DNA from: Kaistia defluvii
Lineage (GTDB): Bacteria > Pseudomonadota > Alphaproteobacteria > Rhizobiales > Kaistiaceae
NCBI RefSeq assembly: GCF_026343955.1
Contig: NZ_JAPKNI010000003.1
Coordinates: 62,001-126,000, forward strand
Length of the DNA stretch: 64,000 nucleotides
Direction of reading: 5' to 3'
Part shown: piece by piece, positions 23,575 to 31,787 of the stretch
Numbering within the stretch: the first letter of the stretch is position 1
Layout: every line of letters starts with the position of its first letter
Notes under the pieces: generated by a model
The model's input: only the letters and a program-made list of their open reading frames with translations
Told to the model about the DNA's origin: nothing
Database searches by the model: none
Made by a program: the position numbers and the translations under genes

Positions 23575-24201
23575 TCACACCACCTGCACCGCTTGCAAGG
23601 ACATCGAGCCGATCAGGCCTTCCGCATTGCCGTTGAAAGACCCCGGCACCAGCCGCATCTCAGCCGCCGGTCGCTTCAGGATAACATCGGCGTTCAAGGC
23701 GGCACCCGGCCGGATATTCGGCACTACCTCGAACACCGACGTGACGCCGCCGCCATTGGCGATCGCAGAGGCGGCGGCAACCCGGTGCAGCGCCCTCCTG
23801 CCGGCGCCGAAGTCGAACGCCAGGGTGTCGCCGCGAGACATCCCATAGCCTGCAGGAAGCCCCTTCAGCGACAGGCTGCGATTGTCCCCGCCCAGACTAT
23901 TGATCTTGACTGCGCTCGCGCCGAGCGCCGACCCATCGGGATCGAGCTTCGGATAGGGCCGGCGCGGATCCCAGGCATAGAAGCTGCCCTTCGCGCCGCC
24001 CATCTGGTCGATCAGCGTCTCGATGTCGAGCAACTGGTCGAGGTTGAGCGTCGAGCACTCGGCCTCCATCGTCCAGAGCGGGGAGCGCAGGTCCGCGACG
24101 CGGATCGTGCCGCCGGCCTGGCCGGAGGTTTCCTGCCCATAGCTGAGACTGAACTTCACGCTGGCGACGACGAGCGTGGCCATCAGGTCCGTGTTCGCCA
24201 T
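23575..24201 (-). CDS. Putative distal tail protein
   Basis: 208 residues. Segments such as SYGQETSGQAGGTIRVADLRSP, YAWDPRRPYPKLDP and the C-terminal GSFNGNAEGLIGSMSLQAVQ are of the kind seen in proteins that follow the tape measure in alphaproteobacterial siphophages, the position of distal tail (Dit) or DUF2460 proteins. It would form the ring joining tail tube and tip. The start shares one base with the tape measure stop. Family placement is from position and general pattern, not a firm motif. Confidence 0.7.
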   Translation of the reverse strand: MANTDLMATLVVASVKFSLSYGQETSGQAGGTIRVADLRSPLWTMEAECSTLNLDQLLDIETLIDQMGGAKGSFYAWDPRRPYPKLDPDGSALGASAVKINSLGGDNRSLSLKGLPAGYGMSRGDTLAFDFGAGRRALHRVAAASAIANGGGVTSVFEVVPNIRPGAALNADVILKRPAAEMRLVPGSFNGNAEGLIGSMSLQAVQVV

Positions 24202-26999
24202 CAGCCGCGCCCCTGGAACTGACCGCGCACCTGCGCCTTGGTGACCAGGCCCGGCAGCTCCGCCTTGATGGCCCGGTCGCGCCGGTCGAGTTCGCTTTTG
24301 AGCTGGGCCAGCGTGTCCTTATCGGCACCGCCCTGGACGATGATCGACGTCGTCGGCGCGAAATGGACGACGTTGCCGCCCTGTCCGCCACCGCCGCCAA
24401 CAGCTTCGATGCCGAGCCGGCCCGCCGACGTGCGCCGCAACGGAACAACCGCCTCGCTGCCATCCTCGCCCATAAGACCGGTGCGTCCGCCTGACATCGG
24501 GAACGTCGTCGGCCCGCTGACAACACCGCCTTTCGCAAATGGAATGACGTTGCCGCCTGAGAAAGCCGCGCCGTTCGCGAACAGGCCGCCGGTAATCGCG
24601 GCTGCGCCGCCTCCGCCAAAAGCACCCATCAGGTTGCCGAACAGACCGCTAATCAGCTGATCCGTGGCCATCTCGATCAGTTTGTCGGCGATTCGGTTGA
24701 GCGCATTGCCAAACGACTCGAGAACCGTCTGACCGTCGCGCAGACCCGAGATGAAGCTGGACGCGAAATCCATCGCCATGCCCTTGCCGATCGACAGCTG
24801 TTCGTTGAGGCGGATCATCTGCGCCTCGGTCGAGTTCAGATCCTCCGGCAAGCCGGCACCGCGAAGCGCCGACGCGACGGTCTGGTCGATCGAGGAGCGT
24901 CCGAGCTGGCGGCGGTCGAACAGCAGATCCTGTTGCAGGCGAGCTTTCGCGACCTGCTCAGCGAGGTCGGCGTACTCGTTGGCGATCTTTTCGATCTCCG
25001 CCCGCATGGGCTCGGAAACCTCGCGCCCCTTGTCGGTCGCGCTCGCCAGAAGCTCCTGCTGCATGCGGTATTTCTCCGCCGCCGCTTCGGCCATGCCGAC
25101 CGTCTGGATCTCGACCTGCAGCTGGCCGATCCTGTCGTTCGCGTTCTTGATCAGGTCGCGGTAGGCGTTGGCCTCCCGCTCGGCCGCCTTGCCGGCTGCA
25201 GCGCCGTAACTGCCGTCGGGGTTGGCGCCGAGATAGTTCGGCTTCGCGCGCGGCAGCGGCACCTTACTGTCGGCGATGCGCTGGCGCGCTTCGTTGGCCA
25301 GGCTGATCGCGGCCGCCCGGTCCGCAGCGCTCGCGGTGCTGCCAATCGCCGTTTCCAGCGCCCTATCGACCTGCTCTAGGTCGGAAAGCTGCGGCAAGGC
25401 GATCTGCGAGATGGTCTTCAGCGCGTTGGCGTAGTTGTCGAGGCTGGTCTGATTTCGGCGCGCCGCAGAGCCGGCGGCATCAAACCCGCCCGTCAGGCCC
25501 ATGAGCGATCCCTGTGCATGGTTGGCCGTGTCGGTGATCTCCATCAGCTTCTTGACGGATTTGCCCAGCGCCTCGTTGGTCGGATCCAGATTGGCCAGAT
25601 TGGCGACCTCCGAACGCAGCTTCCGCACGTCCGGCTGTCCCGAGCGCACGCTTTCGAAGAACCGGTTCAGCGGCCCCTCGAGCGCCTTGAACTGGTCGGC
25701 TATGGCAAAGCCGCCGCCGCTGGCGCCGCGAGCTAGATCTCCGAAACCGATGCGAGCGGCTTCAGCCGTTTTCCGAAGCTGGGTTTCCAGATCAATGCGC
25801 TGGATCCTCGCCAGAGCGTCCGCGACATTCCGGCCCTCGGCTGCGAATGCCTCGAGCTTCGGTGCGGCGTCGCCATAGCTGGCCTTCAGCGTCTGGATCA
25901 CGGTCTGGTGCCGCTTCAGCACATCCTCGAGGCTTTCGGAATCGCCGCGCATCTTCCTGAAGACGAGGCTGGCGGCATAGCCGCCCGCGGCCAGCGCGGC
26001 CATGCCGAGCGTCACCGGCGTGATCATCGACGCCAAGCCCTGGAATGTGCCGACAAGCGCCGTGCGGATCCCTCGATTGCCGAAGATCTGCGAGACCTGG
26101 CCGCTTTGCTGCGCCAGGATCATGAAGGGCGACTGGCCGGTGGCGAGGCCGGTCGCGATATCATTGAGCTGATAGGTGAGGTTCGTCACCTCATGCGCGG
26201 CCAGCTTGCTGGTGCCGCCCATGCGGGTGAGCGAACCGGCGGTGTCGTCATAGCGCGCACGCGCCATCGCCTGCGCCTGCGTCAGCTCGGTGGCGGATAT
26301 GGCGCCGGCATCCGCCAGACGAGAATATTGCGCCAGTTCGTTGTTGAGCTGGTCGAGCGCCGCGCCGAGCGGGTTGAGCTGGGCGCGCAGCTGCGCCGCC
26401 TCCCGCGCCATCCGATCCTCGGCACGGGCGACATCCTCGAACACGGAAGCGCTGTCGCGGGCGGACTTGCCCGTCGTGGCGAAGCTCGTGCTCAGAGCCT
26501 GGTTGAAATTCTGGCCGATCTGCTGCGCCTTCAAAACGGCGACCTGGTCGAGCCGATCCAGCTCGGCCGCGAAGGCTGCCGCGCTGGCGCTGGCCGACGC
26601 GCCCGATTCCTGCGCCCCGATCAGCTGACCGGGCGATACGCTGACGTTCATGGCCCCATGCAGGCGGGCATAGCGCGCCGTCAGCATGTCGATGGCGTTG
26701 GCGGCGCCCTGCGCGTCGATCACGCCCTGCTCTAGCGCCGCATTGATCGTCCGCTGGCCTTTCTCCATCTGCAGCTGGGCGCGATAGTCGAGATCGATCG
26801 ACTGGCGCAGACGGTCATAGGCGCCGGCGGACGACGTCACTTTCTTGGCAACCGTATCGGTAACCGTCGCCAGCGGCCCGGATGACGCGGCCACCTGCTT
26901 CTGGGCCGTGTCGACCAGACGCAGATCAGCCGCGACCTTGTCCAGGCCTTCCGATCGGCCCCGGATCGTCAACTGGCGGATGGCTTCAAGGCTGGCCAT
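24201..26999 (-). CDS. Tail length tape measure protein
   Basis: 932 residues, the longest phage gene, with long Ala/Gln/Glu-rich helical stretches (for example DSASVFEDVARAEDRMAREA and ELDRLDQVAVLKAQQIG) and a central hydrophobic region (GLASMITPVTLGMAALAAGG). The C-terminal part (LFANGAAFSGGNVIPFAKGG, GPTTFPMSGGRTGLMGEDG) is the block shared by prophage tape measures. The protein sets tail length and passes into the host membrane during DNA entry. The ATG at MASLEAIRQL is chosen; a longer start would run deeper into the chaperone gene. Confidence 0.93.
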   Translation of the reverse strand: MASLEAIRQLTIRGRSEGLDKVAADLRLVDTAQKQVAASSGPLATVTDTVAKKVTSSAGAYDRLRQSIDLDYRAQLQMEKGQRTINAALEQGVIDAQGAANAIDMLTARYARLHGAMNVSVSPGQLIGAQESGASASASAAAFAAELDRLDQVAVLKAQQIGQNFNQALSTSFATTGKSARDSASVFEDVARAEDRMAREAAQLRAQLNPLGAALDQLNNELAQYSRLADAGAISATELTQAQAMARARYDDTAGSLTRMGGTSKLAAHEVTNLTYQLNDIATGLATGQSPFMILAQQSGQVSQIFGNRGIRTALVGTFQGLASMITPVTLGMAALAAGGYAASLVFRKMRGDSESLEDVLKRHQTVIQTLKASYGDAAPKLEAFAAEGRNVADALARIQRIDLETQLRKTAEAARIGFGDLARGASGGGFAIADQFKALEGPLNRFFESVRSGQPDVRKLRSEVANLANLDPTNEALGKSVKKLMEITDTANHAQGSLMGLTGGFDAAGSAARRNQTSLDNYANALKTISQIALPQLSDLEQVDRALETAIGSTASAADRAAAISLANEARQRIADSKVPLPRAKPNYLGANPDGSYGAAAGKAAEREANAYRDLIKNANDRIGQLQVEIQTVGMAEAAAEKYRMQQELLASATDKGREVSEPMRAEIEKIANEYADLAEQVAKARLQQDLLFDRRQLGRSSIDQTVASALRGAGLPEDLNSTEAQMIRLNEQLSIGKGMAMDFASSFISGLRDGQTVLESFGNALNRIADKLIEMATDQLISGLFGNLMGAFGGGGAAAITGGLFANGAAFSGGNVIPFAKGGVVSGPTTFPMSGGRTGLMGEDGSEAVVPLRRTSAGRLGIEAVGGGGGQGGNVVHFAPTTSIIVQGGADKDTLAQLKSELDRRDRAIKAELPGLVTKAQVRGQFQGRG

Positions 27000-27743
27000 T
27001 GTCGGGTTTGTCTTTCCGGGCTTGCTCGAGGTGGTCGAGATAGGTGCCATCCATCGCCCGGATCAGGGCAAGGAAGCGCTCGAAGGAGTCCGTGCTGTCG
27101 ATTTGATGGCGGGCGGCGTAGCGATCGACAGCGGTCCAGGGTATCGGCCCGGTGGCAAAGCCCACCGGCCGATCCGTGGTCAGGTGCCAGAAGGCATCCC
27201 AGGCGAAGCGCACGGCTTCGTCTGGATCCTCGCGGTTGGCCAGAAAAGGCAGGTCGGCCATTGGAACGCCGCTGTCATGGGCGGCGGCGGCGATCGCGTC
27301 GGCGTGCGCCCCGTACTGGAGATGCCAGTTCAGGGCCGCTTGGACTTTCCCACGTCGGCGTCGAGATCCGCCTTGCGCCGTTCACTGACGACCGACGCCG
27401 CCCAGATCACACCGTCGTTGAAGGCACGCATGTCGGGGTCGGAGAGGATCGCCAGTACGGCTTCCCGCGAGAACGGCAGCGGCTTGCCGTCGTCGCCTTC
27501 GACCTTTTCCCAGCCCTCGAGCAACGTCTCGACGATCAGGGTGTTCGCCACCTTGTCCTGCTCCGCAGGCTCCTTGCGCAGGTGGCGCGGCAGCGCGGCG
27601 GTAAGCTCGGCCTGGCGACGGCGATAGTCGTCATTGCCGAGGCCGCGCACCAACAGGCGAATGTCGCCAAGGCCGGGGATGTCGCCGACCCAGTCGCCCT
27701 GCTCGAGCTTCGCGGAGTCGATCTTGAGATTTGTAAGTCTCAT
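26986..27743 (-). CDS. Tail assembly chaperone GT-type fusion by -1 frameshift (predicted)
   Basis: If ribosomes slip back one base at GGGAAAG (27345-27351), the 133 codons read from 27743 continue without a stop through VQAALNWHLQYGAHADAIAA directly into the frame that contains MADLPFLANREDPDEA and ends at 26986, giving a protein of about 252 residues. This is how lambda makes gpG-T, which recruits the tail tube to the tape measure. The T part overlaps the tape measure start by 14 bases. The T part could also be made alone from the ATG at 27261. Confidence 0.75.
27330..27743 (-). CDS. Tail assembly chaperone G-type
   Basis: 137 residues, the zero-frame product. It carries an LLVRGLGNDDYRRRQAELTA segment, acidic centre and VIWAASVVSERRKADLDAD end. 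Its place directly downstream (in transcription) of the tail tube gene and before the tape measure is that of lambda gpG. It ends nine codons after the slippery heptamer (...ADVGKSKRP). The ATG at MRLTNLKIDS is preferred over a TTG two codons upstream. Confidence 0.8.
   Translation of the reverse strand: MRLTNLKIDSAKLEQGDWVGDIPGLGDIRLLVRGLGNDDYRRRQAELTAALPRHLRKEPAEQDKVANTLIVETLLEGWEKVEGDDGKPLPFSREAVLAILSDPDMRAFNDGVIWAASVVSERRKADLDADVGKSKRP
27345..27351 (-). promoter_or_regulatory. -1 programmed frameshift slippery site GGGAAAG
   Basis: On the minus strand the zero frame reads GTG GGA AAG, so the heptamer G GGA AAG fits the X XXY YYZ rule exactly and equals the lambda G/T slippery sequence. 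The stop of the zero frame follows 15-20 bases later, and the -1 frame is open into the next gene. Confidence 0.8.
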
Positions 27744-27772
27744 GGGCAAACTTTCTGGGAACCGGAGGGAAG

Positions 27773-28060
27773 ATGCTCAACGCAATATTTGCCATCGCGT
27801 GCATCACGTTGATCGCCTTTTTCTGGGCGAACGGCTGGCGAGAAGGGCGGACTGCTTTTGAAAGGCTGCGGGCAAATCAAAGCGCCACGTCTCAGATTGA
27901 AAAGGAAGCCTGCCGAAGCATCCCCGTCAGGCCTATGCAGATAGAGCGGGATCAGATGGCTCTCGCCGAAAAGATGCACCCGAAGGCAGACGTTCGACCG
28001 CGATCGGCCAACGCTATGGCAAGAACCAGAATCGACCCACGCTCATGGTGTAGCCCTTGA
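27773..28060 (+). CDS. Small membrane protein on the opposite strand, possible moron
   Basis: 95 residues. GGAGGGA precedes the ATG at a good distance. The N-terminus is a clear membrane segment (LNAIFAIACITLIAFFWANG) followed by a charged domain (EGRTAFERLRANQSATSQIE). It fills the gap between the tail tube and chaperone genes but runs against the tail operon, and its last 47 bases overlap the tail tube gene. These points suit an independently transcribed moron. No family recognised; the C-terminal overlap lowers confidence in the exact end. Confidence 0.45.
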   Translation: MLNAIFAIACITLIAFFWANGWREGRTAFERLRANQSATSQIEKEACRSIPVRPMQIERDQMALAEKMHPKADVRPRSANAMARTRIDPRSWCSP

Positions 28061-29489
28061 CGGCATCCATGATCGCGGTGAAGCCGGCCGAAAGCATCAC
28101 GTCGGCATTCTTGCCGGAGACGCCGGGCGAACCGCCCGACAGCTTGATGGACGGGAAATCGAACAGCAGCGCTTCCTTGTTGCCCTCCGGTCGGCCGAGC
28201 CGCATATCGAAGGCAGTCAGCGTGTTGTTGATGACCTTCTGGTAGACCGACGCGTCGCCGAAATAGGTTTCCAGCGTGCCTGTGACCGAGAACTCGCCAT
28301 TGCCGATGCCGACAGCACCGATCGACGCGACGGCGTTCTGGCGGCGCAGGTTGTTGTTGATCTCGAACTGGGCCGACATGACGAAGTTCGGACCGAGAAG
28401 CGACGAGCCGCCGAAGCCGATGCGGCCGACATTCGACGAGGTGTTGAGCACCGGATAGGTCGGCGCCGGGACATCGGTGGCGCCGGCGATCCGCGCCGAT
28501 TGGACCGCTGCATCCGAACCGACATAGGCCTTCGAATAGGTGGCGATCTTCTGGGCGGGGGCGTTGACCGAGAGCCGGTCGAGCGTTTGGCCGCGCAGAT
28601 ATTCGAAGGTCGGCGGGGAGTGGTCGAGGTACTGCCGCTCGATCGTATTCGAGCGCTTGGTCGAGCCGTTGACGAGGAAGTCGCCAGTGTAGATCTCGAT
28701 CAGCTTGCCGGTGCCGGCGTCCGCCGCGAAACCGGCCGGCGTGTTGTCGAGCGCCAGGCGGTTGGCGCTAATGGCCGCGATCCGCGCCCAGCCGTTCGTG
28801 CCGGCGGTGGCGAAGAAGCTGCTCGCCGCCGTGCCGCCGATCAGGATCCATTCGCCGACATGCAGACCGAGCGTGGTAAAGTCGAGAGCCGTCGACGTCA
28901 GTGCGTTCCCGCCGACCGTGACCGCGGCGATATCGGCCGCGGCGCCAGCGAAGCCCACGACGCGGGCCGCAGCACCGACGGGAATCGGCGCCGTCTCGAT
29001 CGTGAAGGTCGCGGCCGGGAACACGATGGTGGTGCCGGTGGCCGAGGTGACCTTTGCCACCTTGTTGTTGGCGGCCGTCGGCAGGCCGGTCAGCAGCACC
29101 AGGTGGTTGGCCTTGAATGGCGTCCCGAGCCCTGCCGCGACGGTCAGCGTGGTGGCCGTGACGTCGGAGATCTCGGTGTCGAGTGTGGCGACCTCGATCG
29201 CCGACTTGCTCGCCCAGGTGCCCTGCAGCGCTTCCTCGAAGTCGTCGTCGACCGAGCGAAACGACAGCTCGCCGCCGATATCGCCGCCGGCCTGCATGCC
29301 GACCAGGATCAGGTCGGTCACCTGCCGGTCCGGCCGGATCTCGGCCGAGGTCTCGGTCTGCGGGCTCGCCGCGAGACCGGACGAGGTCTGGCGGATGCTC
29401 TTGAACGCGGGATTGGCAGGGGTGACGCCGAAGACCGTTTCACGGACCTTGGCGAGGGCAACGCGGTTCGTCGACTGAAGGTCGGCCAT
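28014..29489 (-). CDS. Major tail tube protein
   Basis: 491 residues. Beginning STNRVALAKVRETVFGVTPA and continuing GGDIGGELSFRSVDDDFEEAL, it matches the tail tube family of siphophages. The middle (about residues 105-290) contains an insert of Ala/Thr/Gly-rich, Ig-like repeats (DVTATTLTVAAGLGTPFKAN; DIAAVTVGGNALTSTALDF) likely exposed on the tail surface. The C-terminal GEFSVTGTLETYFGDASVYQ is again conserved tube sequence. It polymerises around the tape measure. About 490 residues is long for a tube protein because of the insert. Confidence 0.88.
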   Translation of the reverse strand: MADLQSTNRVALAKVRETVFGVTPANPAFKSIRQTSSGLAASPQTETSAEIRPDRQVTDLILVGMQAGGDIGGELSFRSVDDDFEEALQGTWASKSAIEVATLDTEISDVTATTLTVAAGLGTPFKANHLVLLTGLPTAANNKVAKVTSATGTTIVFPAATFTIETAPIPVGAAARVVGFAGAAADIAAVTVGGNALTSTALDFTTLGLHVGEWILIGGTAASSFFATAGTNGWARIAAISANRLALDNTPAGFAADAGTGKLIEIYTGDFLVNGSTKRSNTIERQYLDHSPPTFEYLRGQTLDRLSVNAPAQKIATYSKAYVGSDAAVQSARIAGATDVPAPTYPVLNTSSNVGRIGFGGSSLLGPNFVMSAQFEINNNLRRQNAVASIGAVGIGNGEFSVTGTLETYFGDASVYQKVINNTLTAFDMRLGRPEGNKEALLFDFPSIKLSGGSPGVSGKNADVMLSAGFTAIMDAVKGYTMSVGRFWFLP

Positions 29490-29514
29490 GAAACGTCTCC
29501 GTCAGGGAAAGTGG

Positions 29515-29949
29515 TTAGCCGAGCAGGTCGGCCTGGTAGGGAACGGCGATCGAGAGCAGGAGATAGTTGCCGTTGTCGGTGTCGTCCTCGATCGACGGGG
29601 ACGTGGGCGCATAGGTCGTCACGCCCATGAAGTCGGCGCTGGCGCCGAACTGCTTGCTGCGGAACAGCTTCGCCAGCTCGTCGGTCCAGATCAGGGCGAG
29701 CAATCGCCCTTGCATCGTCCGCGGCATCGCCAACACCAGCCGGAAAGCACCTTCCTCCCGGAAGACGTTGGCGCCCGGCGCGCCGACCGTGATCTGGTCA
29801 GACATCGCGACCGGGTACTGGACCGTGAGAAAGGCCGAGGCATCATCCGGCGTGTCGCCATTGTCGTCGGCAAAGCCTCGGACCGGGCAAAGCGTCCAGC
29901 CGGAAGCGAGCCGGGCCTCGACCGCGGCGACCACCTGTTGCATCGGCAT
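29515..29949 (-). CDS. Tail terminator/completion-type protein
   Basis: 144 residues starting MPMQQVVAAVEARLASGWTL, with FLTVQYPVAMSDQITVG and YLLLSIAVPYQAD. The length, alpha-beta pattern and location between connector genes and the tail tube gene fit the tail terminator (lambda gpU-like), which caps the tube and joins it to the head. An upstream extension of the frame overlaps the previous gene and is rejected. Confidence 0.7.
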   Translation of the reverse strand: MPMQQVVAAVEARLASGWTLCPVRGFADDNGDTPDDASAFLTVQYPVAMSDQITVGAPGANVFREEGAFRLVLAMPRTMQGRLLALIWTDELAKLFRSKQFGASADFMGVTTYAPTSPSIEDDTDNGNYLLLSIAVPYQADLLG

Positions 29950-29950
29950 G

Positions 29951-30619
29951 TCAGTGCGTCCTGATAACGATGGCCGGCTGGCGGCGTAGCCATTCGGCCG
30001 GCGACTTACGGCGCTTGTTCCGTCGCGCAAGACGAAGTGCCGTTGCGGTTTTGGCCCACTCGTCAATCATGCCGGCCTGCAGCACGACGGTAGTAAATCT
30101 GATCGATGCGAGATTGGAGAAGCGCCTCGAGGCGATCGCCGCAACTGCATGGAAGACGCCGTCGGGAGCCAAAGGCGAAAGCCCCTGTTCAATCTTGCGG
30201 GCATAGGGAACCGAATTGACGAAGACGTATTCCGATGCCGGCGGCACGGCGGCGCCCGGATCAACCACTGCGCCATCAGCCAAGAACAGGAACGAGCGCG
30301 CATAGCGACCCGTCCGCACCGGCGAGGCCTGCCGGAGCATCGAGCCGATCTGGGCGAAGATATCCTGCAGCATCTCAAACTCGAACACGACGACACCGTC
30401 AGGCCGGACCGTCTCAATCGCGGCGCCCGCCTTGCCGTCGACGAAGGTGTCATGCGGCGGCACCACACCGAGCGCCTGCTGATTGATCCGCTGCGCCTCG
30501 GCAAGTTGCTGCCTCGCGAACGCCGCCAGCTCGATACTGCGAGCCTCCGGCGAAAGCGTCTCGTCGAGCATGACGGCGATGTCACGCTCGATCGAGTCGA
30601 TCCGCGACGAGATCACCAT
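29951..30619 (-). CDS. Head-tail joining (neck-type) protein
   Basis: 222 residues. The helical N-terminus (LAAFARQQLAEAQRINQQAL) is followed by a segment with SPVRTGRYARSFLFLADG, a phrase of the HK97 gp10/neck-type family, and YVFVNSVPYARKIEQGL. It would sit at the head-tail interface. Two bases separate it from the terminator-type gene. Some relatives have been annotated as minor tail proteins. Confidence 0.65.
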   Translation of the reverse strand: MVISSRIDSIERDIAVMLDETLSPEARSIELAAFARQQLAEAQRINQQALGVVPPHDTFVDGKAGAAIETVRPDGVVVFEFEMLQDIFAQIGSMLRQASPVRTGRYARSFLFLADGAVVDPGAAVPPASEYVFVNSVPYARKIEQGLSPLAPDGVFHAVAAIASRRFSNLASIRFTTVVLQAGMIDEWAKTATALRLARRNKRRKSPAEWLRRQPAIVIRTH

Positions 30620-30942
30620 CAGCCGCGCACCTGCAGGTTGATCCGCACGAGCTGGTCCGCGATCAGGATGGGATCGGCGGACTGCACATTCCGCACACGC
30701 CCTCGGATCACGACCTTATCGTTGCGCAGGATGGATTCAACGAAGGGCGTGCCGGCAATCTGGGTCGGCGAAAGGACTACGTTGCTGTCACCCTGCGCGA
30801 TGCCGCCGACAATTTCGTCGGGCCGGAAGTCGCGCACAAAGGCGCGGACGGTGAGTTCCGTGTTGCCGCGGCGCAGCAGCACGGTTTGACCGTGCCTGGA
30901 AATCGTTCGATCCAGAATCGCAATAGCAATTGCGGGCGTCAT
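30619..30942 (-). CDS. Head-tail connector, stopper-like small protein
   Basis: 107 residues, beta-rich (TVLLRRGNTELTVRAFVRDF; NVVLSPTQIAGTPFVESI; KVVIRGRVRNVQSADPILIA). Size and position after the gp6-type adaptor suggest the stopper (head completion) protein. One base overlaps the next gene and four overlap the preceding one, showing tight coupling. Confidence 0.65.
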   Translation of the reverse strand: MTPAIAIAILDRTISRHGQTVLLRRGNTELTVRAFVRDFRPDEIVGGIAQGDSNVVLSPTQIAGTPFVESILRNDKVVIRGRVRNVQSADPILIADQLVRINLQVRG

Positions 30943-31553
30943 ACGCGGGGGATCCTCAAGCCCGACAGGAGGCCATCGATCGCTCGCGTGATCACCGCGC
31001 CCGCCGCCTCGGATACGACGTACTGCGTCGAGCCGACGCCCTCGATCTCTTCCGACCGCAGGAACAGATTCTCAACGCCTGCCGCCTGCAACTGTCGCAC
31101 CGCCAAAACGACGGCCTGGCGGACACGCTCAGGCACAGGACCGGTGCCACCATCGGCCGGGGATCGGCCATCAAAACCCGCACGATAGCGAATGCGCCCG
31201 CATACATGGCTGCGGACCCAGCCGGCGCCCGGCTTGAACGACAGCCCACCGTCGCGCTTTTGATACTCAGTAGGATCTAGGAGGTGTTCCACGCCATCGG
31301 CAGCAGTGTGAGCAACCTCGACGATCTCGATCAGCGGCGGATAGGGCAGCTGCAGATACTCGCGGCCGAAATAGCCCCGCATCTCCAATACCTGCGGACC
31401 AATGGCTCTACGAAGCCAGCCATCAGGGCCGTCAATCTGTTCGGTCGCGGCCTGAATAAGAGCCGCAACCGTCGCGTCATCAGCCGCATGCGGTCCCGGA
31501 ATGTCCGCCGGCGAGAGCAGCGGCGCAGGCGGCGTGATGACGACGACGGTCAT
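30939..31553 (-). CDS. gp6-like head-tail adaptor
   Basis: 204 residues. PHAADDATVAALIQAATEQI, then GWLRRAIGPQVLEMRGY and LPYPPLIEIVEVAHT, are typical of the phage gp6/PhiE125 gp8 adaptor family, which forms a ring under the portal. The protein also has PERVRQAVVLAVRQL, the second conserved helix. Follows a small acidic protein by three bases. Confidence 0.82.
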   Translation of the reverse strand: MTVVVITPPAPLLSPADIPGPHAADDATVAALIQAATEQIDGPDGWLRRAIGPQVLEMRGYFGREYLQLPYPPLIEIVEVAHTAADGVEHLLDPTEYQKRDGGLSFKPGAGWVRSHVCGRIRYRAGFDGRSPADGGTGPVPERVRQAVVLAVRQLQAAGVENLFLRSEEIEGVGSTQYVVSEAAGAVITRAIDGLLSGLRIPRV

Positions 31554-31556
31554 GGT

Positions 31557-31718
31557 TCAGTCCTTCGACTGCTCTTCGAGGTTCTTCGCGACGGCCTCGG
31601 CGCCCGAAAGGGTCGGATCGTTGAAGTCGATGCGGTCCTGATCGCGGACCGGCGCGGCGACATCACTGTCGCCCTTCTGTTCCGCATCGCTTCCAGCGTT
31701 GGGGTCTTTCTTGACCAT
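31557..31718 (-). CDS. Small acidic protein between capsid and adaptor genes
   Basis: 53 residues starting MVKKDPNAGSDAEQKGDSD and ending AVAKNLEEQSKD, strongly charged, without a fold signature. GGAGG stands five bases before the start. The frame ends three bases before the adaptor ATG and keeps the phage codon style. Comparable short acidic proteins often follow capsid genes and may be head decoration or completion factors. Function unknown. Confidence 0.6.
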   Translation of the reverse strand: MVKKDPNAGSDAEQKGDSDVAAPVRDQDRIDFNDPTLSGAEAVAKNLEEQSKD

Positions 31719-31787
31719 CATGGCCTCCATGTTTCGAGGGGAATGGAAGGCGGGCCGGGGTGGCCCGCCATCGTTCGCTGCCTGCGC

